The notes beneath the pieces are model-generated. The model was not told the origin of the DNA. It did no database searches and worked only from the letters and a program-made list of their open reading frames with translations. Below, one piece after another: positions 32,864 to 45,849 of a DNA stretch of 64,000 nucleotides. Every line of letters starts with the position of its first letter. The stretch's first letter is position 1. The DNA comes from Larix kaempferi (taxonomy: Eukaryota > Streptophyta > Pinopsida > Pinales > Pinaceae): assembly GCA_027924585.1 (NCBI GenBank), contig BSBM01000871.1, positions 682,001 through 746,000 of the forward strand, given 5' to 3'. A program made the translations under genes and the position numbers.

Positions 32864-34690
32864 TTTTCTATTTTTTTTGCTTAAAAACTCTTCATTTAGT
32901 TAGACTTAAATACTTGGATCTTCCATTACTCTTTAAATAAAACCTTTATATATATTTTTTGGAAGTTGACTTATACTTTGTAATATTTTGTTATTGAATT
33001 TAGAAAAGGGAACTAAATAAACTTTAAAAAATCGCTCAAATTGTTGTTTAATATCTCTTTGATTCTCCTTCTGATAAGAGTGATTTGTTGATTTTAAAAA
33101 AAAAACCTTTCATGTGTGATTTGTTGATTTAAAAAAATAAACCTTTCATGTGTTCCGTTTTTTTTCATTAATTTGATTGAAACACATTTAATATCTCAAT
33201 ATATCTAAAGTATACTTTGGGTTTATTTTTTTATTTATTATAAATTCTATATGAATTTCTTTCAAATCTAATTGAAGCTATACCATAATATTCAAGATTA
33301 AAAATATTATCCAATTTTTTTTTTTAAGTTTCCTAAGTTTCAGAAAATACCCTTGTGGTATTCTCAGATGTACCAGATCCCTATGACATCAACGAATTCC
33401 CTAGGATAAAATACAATCCAAAGGTGAAATCAAATTGTCATCTCTAAATATCATTTTAGAGTTCATAATCTAAAGCTTGATTTTAGCATTTCACATTTGG
33501 TTTGATTTTAGCATTTCATGCTGCTCGAAGAAAAGCAAGTCATCTACTACTCAAATAAACACAGACTCTCCAGCTAATGGTAAGAGGCAGAACCTCCCAG
33601 GGACTTTATCCACGTAAGAGCTGGAAGGGGTCAGGCCACAGATAGTCAAAGTCTTGCAGAAAGGGTAAACCCAGCCCTATTATCATTCAGATACCGGGTC
33701 TCTGAATTAATTATAGATTTAGATTAGTTTGTTTTACCATTATATTTATTAAATTTTACAATAGTAAGTGTTCTTTTCATTTTTATAACTATTTTATGTA
33801 ATAATTTAATTACTAGGTAAATTAGTTGTTTTAAATTTATTTTTATAAGAATTTTATGGCAACCATGAAAATTTTGAAACAGAAATTATACCAGGTCTTT
33901 GAATTAAATATGGATTTAGATTACTTTATTTTATCATGTTATATTTATTTACTTTTATTATAGTAAGTGTTCTTTCCATTTTTATACTTATTTTATCTAA
34001 TAATTCAATACTAAATAAATTATATATTTTTTAATTTCTTTAAGAATTTTTTGGTAACTTTGAAATTTTCCAACCAAAATTTCTAGATAATAGTCAAAGT
34101 TTACAACTGAAAATAAATAAATAGATTCATTAAAAAATATTTTATTTTACTATTTATATAATTTTTTTAAAACATCCATGTAGCAGCCATGAAATGCAAA
34201 ATATATACTCATTCCATGTCAATAGGTTACCTCCATCTAAGGGAAATTTTTATAATGTAAATCGATTTTTCCCTTTTTCCACAAGCTAAAATTTAGGAAA
34301 GGTAGGTGGCTACTAGAACGTGGTTTATTCTACTTGTATTTGATGCAGTTAACTAAAATTCTCATTCTAGTAATTGTGTTTAATGCAGTTAACTAAAATT
34401 CTCATTCTAGTAATTGCATGTGCTTATAACTTTTATAAAACAAATTTTTTCAGACACCAATCAGCTTCTGGTGATTTTTTTTTTTTTTTTTTATTGTTTA
34501 CAGTTTAGAATTCCACGCATTATGAACCTTTGGATATCATCTACAACCTCAAGGAACAAAATTGATTTCTCTTTGTTCAAAACATCTTAGCAGAATTATA
34601 TCGAGTTGTCTTAAAATTGTGTCTTATTGTTTTGGTGTACTCTGTATTTAACATCTAAATAGTAAAATTCAATGATTTAAGTATATACTA
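32864..34690. repeat. AT-rich noncoding region with local tandem duplications
   Basis: No gene is recognised. TACCGGGTCTCTGAATTAA at 33692 recurs as TACCAGGTCTTTGAATTAA at 33889, giving a diverged 197-bp tandem duplication (about 33692-34085). ATGCAGTTAACTAAAATTCT recurs at 34343 and 34383, a near-identical 40-bp duplication. A long T-run lies near 34478-34492. Confidence 0.7.
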
Positions 34691-34695
34691 GTGCT

Positions 34696-35486
34696 ATGGA
34701 AAATCAAAATCAGGATACTACATCAAAAATGAATATGGAAAATTCTGAAGATGCAACAAAGGGTAACAATAGTAATGATGCAAATGAAAAAATTGCACTT
34801 GTCCATGATTTTCGAAATTCATCCGATGATGAGGGAGAGGTCATACCAAAGGTTGTTGATAACTTCTATTTCACTGATGAAAATCAAAACCAATTTCCTT
34901 CAGTGTTACCTATTGACTAGGGTGGAGATGAGAATAAAGATGGTCCCAAGAAGAAGGTGTTCTTAGAGGGCACTGCAGTTGGTGGACTACAAAAATTCTA
35001 TAAACCATCATTTGCATGGAAATTGAATCTTCAAGAGAAATGGCCTGTGGTATCCATTAAGATCGTTTGGTAAGAAAAAATGGCTATTGTATAACAAAAT
35101 ATACATGTGTATTTGAAAATGTTTATACTTTCATGTGCATATTGTTAATCCTTACAAATAGATGGATTGGTTATCATAAATATTTTTTACTTATCTTTAG
35201 GATTATTCTTGTTGCAGCACATTTTATTCATTTTGCAAGGAGAAATTCTGAGGCTTTGGAGAAGGCACATTGGGACCACTTATGCAAAGTCTTTAGGTAG
35301 TAGAAATTAGACTTAAACTTTGATGGAAAATAGATGTTGGCATGAGTTTGCATTACTTTTCCAATTTATAAATTGTTTGAATGATGACACAAAATTTTCT
35401 TTCTTTGTAGTACGGCTGATGTCACACCTACATATAGTGATCTATTGGAATATTTTTCTCTGAATGAGGGTATGCACCAGAGAGAT
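34696..35486 (+). pseudogene. EDM2-like gene, 5' exons (nonsense codon in exon 1)
   Basis: Exon 1 (34696 to about 35069) starts MENQNQDTTSKMNMENSED, is acidic, and carries VDNFYFTDENQN, SVLPID, FLEGTAVGGLQKFYK and AWKLNLQEKWPVVSI. Exon 2 (about 35162-35296) gives RWIG, then ILVAAHFIHFARRNSEALEK and WDHLCKVF. Exon 3 (35411-35486) gives TADVTPTYSDLLEYFSLNEG. Exons 2 and 3 are bounded by AG acceptors and GT donors. Order and motifs match the N-terminus of plant EDM2-type proteins (DNMT1-RFD-like region), chromatin factors with PHD fingers. TAG at 34918-34920 sits where EDM2 proteins have Trp. Later exons are not seen. Introns are kept, so it is not a retrocopy. A live gene with very long introns is possible but the stop argues against it. 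Confidence 0.7.
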
Positions 35487-35489
35487 GTG

Positions 35490-37605
35490 AGTATTAATAT
35501 TTTCCATCAAATATTCTATCATCATTGGATTGTTACTCTGAAGTTAAAATTGATTAAACCTTCAAAAAACATTACAAGCCTGGTAAGAAGCAAACTACTT
35601 CAAGTTGACACAATTTTCTACCATTACACCTCTTTCATTGTAAGGGCAATGCTAAAATTCCCTACATTGACTAGCTAATGAAAAGAAAAATAAACCAGAT
35701 AGATTCATTCTTGAAGTCTAGATCCATTATTATCTTATACCACATTCAAAATACTACTTCACTAGTTTGATCTGCTAAAATGCCATACCCTTTAGGTTAG
35801 GGATTTCGAACATTAAAAGCTATTGATAGATACATATTAGGGACACAAAAGTTAAGAAGTTGTTTGAATGGGGTAGCAACATTATGAACAAGACTACCAA
35901 AATTTTTATTGAGCCCTAGTTATGTCTTGTCTCTTACTCACACATGAACTAACCATTTTTCCACATTTAGATTAATGATATGTTTCCAATGCATTACAAC
36001 TTATAAGCATCTGAATTAAGAGATATCATATTGATGCCATATCTAATCATTGATAATGATTAGAGTAGACTATCTTAAGTAATAATAATTAACTTCAGTC
36101 TTTGATTTGGCCCCAAGCATGTGTCCATGGGATTTTTTGCTACCGAGCCTTAAATTCTAAAAGTAGTTATTTTGTTGGGTCTGTTTGTGTGTAATGCATT
36201 TGCTTGCATGCTATATTATTTTGATCGTTCTGTAAAACCTAAATTCTTTATTTTGTTGGGAATGAATGATGCATATTGCTTGCATAGTTGGTTCATAACT
36301 AAATCTTCAGGGCTCTATGTAGCTTTCTGTAGCTTTGTTCTTATATCTTGGATTTTTTTCCTGTTGCTTTTAGTGTAGCTATAGGAGCTGATTTTGCACT
36401 ACCACCATGTATTACATTGTTTGTACTCTTTTAGTCCTGTTGGCCTACTACTTGTGGTCCTTTATTGGGCATTAATATCTTATTGACTTACTTTTCTGGC
36501 CTTTCTTGGACATTAGTGAAATTATCTTATCTTATTTATGTCCACTTGGGTCTTCAGCTTGGGGAGGCCTTGTCTCAACCACTAAACCACAACTCAATAG
36601 ACTAAAGCATTAGTTCTATGAACAAGAGTTACATAATGGTAATGCCATCCTTTAAAAAGCAAGAGAATGAAAAATTTAAGAATGCCAAAATATATATGAA
36701 ATGCATACGAGAGAGTGTATGCCTCCAAGGAGTGTGTCCATGTAAGATCCCAACTTACTGCTGATGTGTTTTTGTGTAGTAGATATGATTGGTTTGTGTT
36801 ATATGGGCTCAATTTAAGATTCGTTTCTTGATATTTCCATATTTTTGCATGCATGTACATAGGATGGACATAATAGCATAATCATGATGAAGATAACGTC
36901 ATTACATTCAACTGAGATTCACATAACCAACTATTGTCTTAAACTAATATAAAATTTAAAGAGGATCATAAAGACATGCCTGGAATATAAATGGCAGATT
37001 TGCTATGTAAATATTCCTCATGGCTTGAGAGTGATTTAGTAATGTCGTAGATGATGATTAGCAATTGCAATATTTATTTCCAACATTGTAGATGACCCAA
37101 AAGACAATGTTTGTGTGGTAGCAATGTACCTCCCTTAGATCTTCTCTTAATTTCCCCCCTCTCTGTTTGTGTATTTCTAACTTCTTTGATTAATGCACTT
37201 CATTAAACACTTTTGATGTCAACCATTGGGTTTGTTGGTTTGAATTTCATGGTTTCCAAGAATATTGCATTGACAAAAGAGAGCATAAATTGTCCCAAAG
37301 TGACAACCACTATAACAATAGATAACAAATGGATCCAAAGGGATTTAATCACACTTTTTTTAACAAGGGAAATGCATATTAAACACCATAGTTTGGATGT
37401 ACTAAATAGTGGAAATTACAGCAGCAGAGAAACTCAAGTTTAACTCAAGTTTACATAAGAAACTCCACACTTGTACATCACTGCCCACTCTAGAAGACTT
37501 GTGGTTTCCTCAATCAATTTTAACAAATGTAGATGTACTCTCCTCAAATATGGATTTAGCCCTTAAACAGTAGATTGATGCTCAAGAAAAAAAAAAGACG
37601 TTGCC
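35490..37605. other. Stretch with no recognisable gene
   Basis: Searched by eye for further EDM2-like exons and for transposon motifs and none was found. Short frames only (for example 36172-36378) without family features. It could be intronic if the upstream gene is real. Confidence 0.45.
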
Positions 37606-40600
37606 AAATATGGAAGAAGTGAAACTAAACTGATTGAATCCTTGTTGTAACTGTATAACTACAATAGGATTGTGAACTAGATAAACACATCTATGCCATT
37701 GTATCATGTTCTTGGGAAATAGTATAAGTTAGCTAGCATTGAGTGGTAGTTAGATAGCATTAGAGATGTAGAGAGTCTTGTGCATAGCTTGGCATGTAGT
37801 CATTTGTACATTTCCACCTCAAAACAATAAAACATGGCATCTATTAGATATTGTTTGGCAGGTCCTCACCTGGTTCTCTCAATTGCAATGCCAAGCTATG
37901 ACATTGTGCATGTACATATTTATTTTTCTAAAATGAATTTGTTGTTTGCGACATTGATATCTTGTTATATTGTGCATAATGGGTGACCATGGTTTGTGCA
38001 CATACAAGATCACACTTCCTCTATAAGATAGTCCCTACATCAATTGGGTTGTCCCATTGGCCTAGTCATGGATTTGAATAAATTATTATCAGAGTAGATC
38101 TTTCCAAAGATGATAAAGCATATACACATAGGCTGCTACAACAACAAGAAGTACTATCTATTGCTTCTAGGAGATGGCTACAGCCAAGAGAAAGCTATTT
38201 TTGTTTTTTAATCCAAAAACTGATGATTGATCTTTGACTCTCTTTTTTGTATGTGAGATGCTTGAAGCATGGCCTTGTATTGGGTTATTTGAATACACTA
38301 GATGAATATTTTGTGAGAACTCCATTACTAGATAATATATGGTTTTATCTTATTATGGGTCTAAATTCAACATTAGAGGGTGTTTCACTTAGAGGGATCA
38401 TTGCAAGCCTATACCAACATACCATATCTTGTTGCTTCTCTTTTGTAGTGGGACAATGAGTTTATTTTTTCAATGAGGGTTAATATAATTATACCAAAGG
38501 TGGTTTAGTTATATCCCCTATTAGAATTTAGAACACACCAAATATGATTGCGGCATGTTGTATAGCAACTCGTGATGACTTCATTTTATGGTTAGATTAA
38601 TTGTATTATATGCATATGACATATATGCTATTTTCCTTGTAGTTATGTACATTGCCTCAAATTCTAATGGACAACATAGTCTACTTTTTGTTACAAAAAG
38701 CAAGGACATTTTAATGGTTTGTGTTTCCTAACCTCTCTTTGTGGGTAATATTTTTCTCATGCTTCTCGATTTGGATATTCTTGTTTTCTGACAATTAATG
38801 GTTAATGGTAGAGTGATTATTTAAATCATTGTTAGTTATCATATTTAATTTTCTCAATACATCATTGTACATAATACTTCTCCCTTGTTCACATTTTTTA
38901 TTCACTAACACTCTACAATATATATTTTCTTTTGTGACAGGCGCCTTTCCTATTTATATTGATTACAAGGTATGATCCAAGGTTATTTCCTTGCCTTTAA
39001 AGCTTGACTCTTGTAGGATTTATATTTCATATGTATGTCATTTCTACAACATAGAGGGTCCAAACATTAATTTAACTTTGTGCATAGGTTGCTGGCTCTG
39101 TATTTTGACGTTAAATACAGACCTGCATAAGCATCTTTACAAGAGTTACCCCTTTCATGCAAGTTTTCTCCTTCCACATGGATTTTGCGGGCTTGCATCA
39201 GTGAGTATTTTATTTTCTAGAACCTGTTTATGAGTGCTTAAATATGGAAGAAGGGAAACTAAATTGGTTGAATCCTTGTTGTAACTGTATAACGGTTATA
39301 GTATTGTGAACTAGATAAAAACATCTATGCCATTGTATCATGTTCTTGGGAAATAGTACAAGTTAGCTAGCATTGAGTGGTAGTTAGATAGCATTAGAGA
39401 TGGAGAGACTCTTTTGCATAGCTTGGCATGTAGTCATTTGTACATATACACCTTAAAACAATAAAACATGGCATCTATTAGAGATTGTTTGGCAGGTCCT
39501 CACCTAGTTCTATCAATTGCAATGCCAAGCTATAACATTGTGCATGTACAGATTTATTTTGCTAAAATGAATTTGTTGTTTGGCACAAGGATTTCTTGTT
39601 ATATTGTGCATAATAGGTGACCATGTTTTTTCCACATACAAGAAGATCACACTTCCTCTATAAGACCAAGCCTCCACATGAATTGGGTTGTCCCATTGGC
39701 CTAGTCATGGATTTGAATCAATTATTATCAAAGTAGATCTTTCCAAAGTTGATAAATCATATACACATAGGTTGCTACAACAATAGGAAGTACATTTCTT
39801 CCAGGAGATAGCTACAGCCAAGAGAAAGCTATTTTCTTTTTTGACTCTAGAAACGGATGATTGATCTTTGACTCTCTTTTTTTTATGTGAGATGCTTGAA
39901 GCATGTCCTTGTCTTGGGCTATTTGAATACACTAGATGAATATTTTGTGAGAAATCCATTATTGGATATATGGTTGTGTCCTATTATGGGTCTAAATTAA
40001 ACATTAGGGGGCGATTCACTTGCAAGAGATGCATGGCATCCCATGACACCAAATTTTGACAAAGAGTAGAGGATTCAATTACACCTGCTAGGAAGCTAGT
40101 AAAAGCACTTGATTTGGGCACACAATACCAAATTGAAAATTTCCAGAGAGGAAGAGTTTCAAGTGATTATTTTGGAGGTTCTAAAATATCGAATCAGATA
40201 GAGGGAGCATCGCAATCCCATACCACTAAAATGTGGCCTTGAATTTTCCCTTCAACCATCATAGCATATCTTGTTGGTGCTCTTTTGTAGTGGGACAATG
40301 AGTTGATTTTTTCAATGAGGGATAATACAATTATACCAAAGGTGGTTTAGTTAGATCCCCTATTAGAATTTAGAACACACAAAATATGATTGTGGCTTGT
40401 TGTATAGAAACTCATGATGACTTCATTTTATGGTCAGATTAATTGTATTATATGCATATGACATATATGCTATTTTCCTTGTAGTTATGTACATTGCCTC
40501 AAATTTTGACAGACAACATACTCTACTTTTTGTTCCAAAAAGAAGGTTCATTTTAATGGTTTGTGTTTCCTTGCCTCTTTTTGTGGGTAATATTTTTCTC

Positions 40601-41640
40601 ATGCTTCTCGATTTGGATATTCTTGTTTTGTGACAATTAATGGTTAATGGTAGATTGATTCTTTAAAGTTTAAATAATTCTTAGTTATCATATTTACTTT
40701 TCTCAAAACATCATTTTACATAATACTTCTCCCTTGTTCACATTTTGTTATTCATTAACACTCTACAATATTATATTTTCTTGTGTGATAGGCACCTTTC
40801 CTATTTATATTGAGTACAAGGTACGAGCGAAGGTTCCTTCCTTGCCTTTAAAGTTGGACTCTTGTAGGATTTATATTTTATATGTATGTCATTTATACAA
40901 CATGGAGGGTCCAAACACTAAATTATCTCTTCGCATACTGTTGTTGGCTTTGTATTTTGACATTAAATATAGACATGCGTAAGTAGCTTTACAAGAGTTA
41001 CCCCTTTGATGCAAGTTTTCTCCTTTCACATGGCTTTTGCAGGCTTGCATCAGTAAGTATTTTATTTTCTAGAACCTATTTATGAGTGCTTAAATATGGA
41101 AGAAGTGAAACTAAATTGGTTGAATCCTTGTTGTAATTGTATAACTAATATAGTACTGTGAACTAGATAAAAACATCTATGCCATTATATCATTTTATTG
41201 GGAAATAGTACAAGTTAACTAGCATTGAGTGGTAGTTAGCTAGCATTAGAGATGGAGAGAGTCTTAAGCATATCTTGGCATGTAGTCATTTGTACATTTC
41301 CACCTCAAAACAGTAAAACATGGCATCTATTAGAGATTGTTTGGTAGGTCATCTGGTTTTATCAATTGTAATGCCAAGCTATAATATTGTGCATGTACAG
41401 ATTTATTTTGTTAAAATGAATTTGTTGTTTGGCACATGGATTTATTGTTATATTGAGCATAATAGGAGACCAAGGTTTGTGCACATACAAGAAGGTCACA
41501 CTTCCTCTATAAGACAAATCCTCCACATGAATTGGGTTGTCTTATTAGCCTAGTCATGGATTTGAATCAATTATTATCAGAGTTGATCTTTCCAAAGTTG
41601 ATAAAGCATATCCACATAGGGATTTCCTCAACTATTTTCC
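37606..41640. repeat. Large tandem repeat, 2.3 copies of a 1.6-1.85 kb unit
   Basis: AAATATGGAAGAAG followed by TGAATCCTTGTTGTAA starts copies at 37606, 39240 and 41092 (spacings 1634 and 1852). Shared landmarks include TAGCTAGCATTGAGTGGTAG, TTGGCATGTAGTCATTTGTA and GAATACACTAGATGAATATT. Copy 2 holds about 220 bp of unique sequence at about 40020-40250, which explains its extra length. Copy 3 stops near 41640. Each unit contains a pair of inverted AGCTTGGCAT / ATGCCAAGCT segments. No protein family is recognised. Confidence 0.85.
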
Positions 41641-41846
41641 ATATTGAACCATTTGAGCCTTAGGTTGGATTTTTACTTCAAGCAATTTGTCCAAATCTCT
41701 AATGAGGTATATTTTTGTGCTTATTATTGTATTTGGAAAAATAATTTGTATTTTAAGCATGGTTTTCTTTGGATCTTATTGTCTTTTCTTAGAATCACAA
41801 ATGGTTCCATTTGGGTGTTAATATTGTTCATCTCCCCAATTCTTAG

Positions 41847-41917
41847 AGGGTGTTAGCTCAATGAAAGAGTGCCTGCCTTACAAGTAGGAGGTTGGTGGTT
41901 CGATTCCTCTGTGCCCT
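41847..41917 (+). tRNA. tRNA-Val(UAC)-like sequence, possibly a pseudogene or SINE head
   Basis: The 71 bases fold as a cloverleaf: acceptor AGGGTGT/GTGCCCT (7 pairs, several wobble), D stem GCTC/GAGT with a 7-base loop AATGAAA, anticodon stem CCTGC/GTAGG with loop CTTACAA (anticodon TAC), variable AGGTT, T stem GGTGG/CCTCT (one T-T mismatch) with loop TTCGATT. The D loop lacks the usual GG. The sequence looks more like bacterial or organellar valine tRNA than nuclear, so a plastid or mitochondrial origin is possible. GGTTCGATTCC also serves as a pol III B box. Confidence 0.55.
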
Positions 41918-41984
41918 AATGTTGATATTATAATATTGTTATTTCTAATAATAAAAATTATTATGGTTTATATTAATGGCTATG

Positions 41985-42660
41985 AGGGTGGTTTCAAAAA
42001 GTATTTGTATGTTGCTCCGAGGATGGTTTATAACTTCCCCCATAGATCGTTATGAGGGGGGTTTATAGCGACCTCTGTAGGAGTCTATAAGGGGGGTTCT
42101 AAACATCCCTCATAGGTCACTATGAGGGGGGTTTATAACTACCCTCATAGGATTTTATGAGGGGGGTTTATAACTGCCCCTGTAGGATTTTATGAGGGGG
42201 GTTCAATACCACCCCCACAGGTTTGTAAGAGTGAGTTTACAAGGGGGGTTCAGAACCACCCTCGTAGGTTTGTAAGAGAGACTTTTAGGGGGGGGTTCAA
42301 AACTACCGTAGGTATCTACAAGGGGGGTTCCAAACCGCCCCTAAAAGTCACTTTTGGGGGTGGTTCCGAACCACCCTTAAAAAATTATATTTTTAAGTGT
42401 CAGTGCCTTTGGGGGCGGGTTCCGAACCACCCTTGTAGATTTTTAAAAGATATTTTTAGGGGGGTTTCAAGACTGGCCCCATAGGTATCTACAGGGGGGT
42501 TCAAAAATGCCACCACAAGTCACTTTTGGGGGTGGTTTTGATCTCTTCCAAAACTGCCCCTAAAATCCTAGAATTTAAGCCTCGGTGCTATTGGGGGAGG
42601 CTTTGTAAAGACCACCCCTAAATCCAAAACCGCCCCAAAAGTGACTTTTGGGGGAAGAAG
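41985..42660. repeat. Tandem array of about 35-bp hairpin units (G6...C4 palindromes)
   Basis: TATGAGGGGGGTTTATAAC-type units start at 42051, 42086, 42121, 42156, 42191 and 42226, exactly 35 bp apart, then continue with variable spacing to about 42660 (AAGGGGGGTTCCAAACCGCC, GGGTGGTTCCGAACCACCC, GGGCGGGTTCCGAACCACCC). In each unit a G-rich arm pairs with a following C-rich arm across a 2-4 base loop, so the array is a string of about 15 short hairpins. No frame, RNA gene or known transposon end was recognised. Confidence 0.85.
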
Positions 42661-42664
42661 ACAA

Positions 42665-45600
42665 CCCTTCCTAAAAGTTAAAATTGTAGAAGTGATGTTA
42701 CCATAGATCGTCGAGACTACCATGCATTCCAAGAAATACTAATTGAAGAACTATATAATGAAAAAAAATACAGATATATACTCATAACTTCTGTAAAACA
42801 CATTGAAGTTCATGCCATGATGATAGGATCAAGAGTGGATCCTATATTCATGCCTTTATTAACATAGGAATAATGTACAAGGTGGGTCCACAAATTTGTA
42901 AATTTATCACAATTAGATTTATTGATTAATCCTTTGTTTTCATATGGAGTAAATGCATAATATATTGTCGGTGTCATTGATATATCTCATGTTGAATAAC
43001 AAGAAGTTTATTGATGTTAATTTAGAGGAGGACTTAACAAACAAGCATGTTGTGCTATCCAATTAAACTATAGCATGGCCTTATTCGACCAAATGGCACC
43101 ACATTGTTTATTCATGTGAATAGAATTAAAAGGGGTAAAATGCAATCTTGAATTATCATTCTTGCAATTAGTATTCAAACCATTTTTAAATTATACAATT
43201 CTTTGACCAACACAAAACTGCCACAAGGAATAAGATTCCTAGCAGTCAGATAGAACCTGATAACCTATGGCAGGTACATTAATACCCAATGATATATTGT
43301 TGGAAGTATCCTTGCAATAAAACAATACATGGATAGGAAAGATCCTAACAACTTCTATGTACATAATAAAAAATATGTAGGGTCCACTAAAACCCAGGCC
43401 AACAAATAGAAAATATATTGATGTCATATTTCTCCCTTATATTGATTAGAACCATCCCCCTATCAAAGAAATTGAAAGATCTTATGAAGGGATGTCTACG
43501 GGTTGTATACCTTTAGTCCAAAAACCATATTGATCAGGCGACAATATGTGTATTAATTGCAGTCATGAATTCCCTTTCCTACTATTATGGAGCAGCAATT
43601 AAGCATAAGATCACCCCTTTCTATAGGCTAGGATATGGTTTTAGTTGATTATGAAGTAATGATGGTTATGTAGTAATCTTTCTTTTCTTAGGATGCTTTT
43701 AATGAGCTAATAGTGGATGAGTGCTATTTTCAAATAAGTGCATATTTGATGTAAAACATGAAGACAAGAGATCACACCTTCCCAAGTTACACTTATACAT
43801 AAGCAAGCTCGGCACAGTTAGTCCTAGTTGACCAAATGGATCAATGAAGGGAACTCGACATCAAATCTACCAGTCTCCCCTGATTTCCAGGGATAACAAA
43901 TCTAGAGGAGATTGATGTCGTAGTTTCCAAAGAAGACACTTTAGATAATTTTTTGAAACTATGTAATAAATAGGAGCTCACGCATAGCGTGAAACTCTCT
44001 CTGGTTTTTTATCATTTTTCAGACGTTTTCCTTTACACGGCATCTCAAGTTTCGTACTCTTTGGATATGGATCCCAAAACAACTTAATGGAAGAAGTGTG
44101 TTTTACATCACTTGTGAGTTCATAGTTTAAAGTAGCTCCTATAGCACACTTTAAGTTGGGACCCCTCATTGTGTTGAGTAGGAGTTTTGTGTTCTTTTTT
44201 ATTTTAACTTAAAAGAATTTCTTTATTTTGATCAAGATAGTTGTAATTCATTAAAATATCATTTGTTGCTTAAAGTAGATTTCTGAAAATTTCATGTTTT
44301 CATCCGTAGATCTGTATAACGGTGTCTGTAGTTTTGACATATGGTGTTTGTAGTACTGTAGATGCATTATGCAAGACAGTTTAGTCAAATTTACATTGAA
44401 ATAGTTTAGTCGGCTTTGTATTGGTATGCATTTTAGATTTGGTTTAGGTTAGTTCCTTTTGTGATTTTATAGGCTAAAACATTTCAGCTTTCATACAAAT
44501 AATTTCCATTTCCTTAGATTAAATCTTCAAAGCATTTCTTAGAATAGACTTTCATATTTTATTAGATTAATTATTTCATGTTTTTAGTTTAAATTCAGTT
44601 TCATGAATAAGATTGTTTCTTTCATTAAGTAGATGTTATTGTTAAATAGACCTTCATGCTTTCATAGATCAGAGAGTTTATATGTTTTTCTTCTAGAATT
44701 ACTCACATTACTTAGAAGACATTTCAAATTCCATAGAATAAATCTTTAGATAGGATTCTCTCAGCAGTTGAACATATAGTGTGTAGTTCCTCTTAAGTTT
44801 GTACAATCCCCGGTCAATAATTAAAGTAGGACTCATGAACTGTAGGCTTTTAATAGGTCAGCATATCAATATACCACCACATATTTTTAAGACCTCAACC
44901 TACAAGTGCAATATGTGAGATATGAAAGAGATTCCTATAGCTAGCCAAAATGGAACTCATTTTAAGGAAAAATTCATGATTAATGGAGAATGCCAAATCA
45001 ACCCACAATAAGCATATAGAGAGAAAGAACTTTGCCTCAAGAAAAGAGAAAAAATAATTGACATTATAAGTAGATGTATGTTGCTCCATTTGGTGACACA
45101 AAATAAGTTTATTGAGAACAACCCAAATCATATAAAAAAAATGCAATGGTTGATCTAAAGAGTAGCATAAATATAATTGAATCATCATGCATAAATATTA
45201 CAGTAAATATTGATAAGATTAGGAAGTTGTCAATATGTGTGTTAAATATTAGAGTAAATATTGATAAGATTAGGAAGTTGTCAATATGTGTGTTAGCTAT
45301 TTTAAAAATATATATACTACTCTTGTAAATAACATTAAAATGTTAGACGATTCCGCTCAATAAGATATGCAAGATATCGTAGTTTTGTTATAAGAGAAGA
45401 AAACAGGCATAGACATTAAATAAAACAAAATTTTAATTTACAACCATTACTTGACTTTTGTAAAATAGCAAATCGCCATCCTCAAGCAAAGGAAAATGAA
45501 AAACTGAATAACAAATCATCTCTTCATTTGCCTCTATATTTTAATAGTCTTGGTACAAGACAAAGAGAAAAAAAGATCCAAGAATGAGTAAATCGCTTCC

Positions 45601-45845
45601 ACCTTTTCGAAGAAGATAACAACTTTACATATGATGAGATTCTAGGAGCTGCCACATTTCATTTTAAAGGGATTCTTATGTTCTACTTGTCTAAGTTACC
45701 AACTAAAACAAATGATAAATCCGGTAATGAACCAGCCATGGGAAAACAACCGTTCTATAATGTTCAAATAATAGATATTGAATTTTTAAAAGAAACCATG
45801 ATGCATAGGAGTGTTCAATTTATATAAATAAATGTCGCATGCTAA
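42665..45845. other. Mostly AT-rich stretch without a recognised gene
   Basis: Only short frames. One clear local feature is a 51-bp tandem duplication: GTAAATATTGATAAGATTAG at 45203 and again at 45254. The 5' part of a pararetrovirus (movement protein region) might be expected before the coat-protein-like segment at 45850, but none was recognised. Confidence 0.45.
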
Positions 45846-45849
45846 TGAC

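Noticed and set aside
37215-37443. Additional EDM2-like exon candidate downstream
   Set aside because: The frame has no match to the expected downstream EDM2 blocks and no convincing splice sites.
37790-37920. Inverted AGCTTGGCAT / ATGCCAAGCT pair as MITE ends
   Set aside because: Ends differ outside the short core and no target-site duplication is seen; it repeats only as part of the larger tandem unit.
42051-42260. CRISPR-like array from 35-bp periodicity
   Set aside because: No spacers; the whole 35-bp unit repeats, and the context is plant nuclear DNA.
42051-42400. G-quadruplex array
   Set aside because: G6 runs are separated by about 29 bases with C-rich partners between, so hairpins are favoured over intramolecular quadruplexes.
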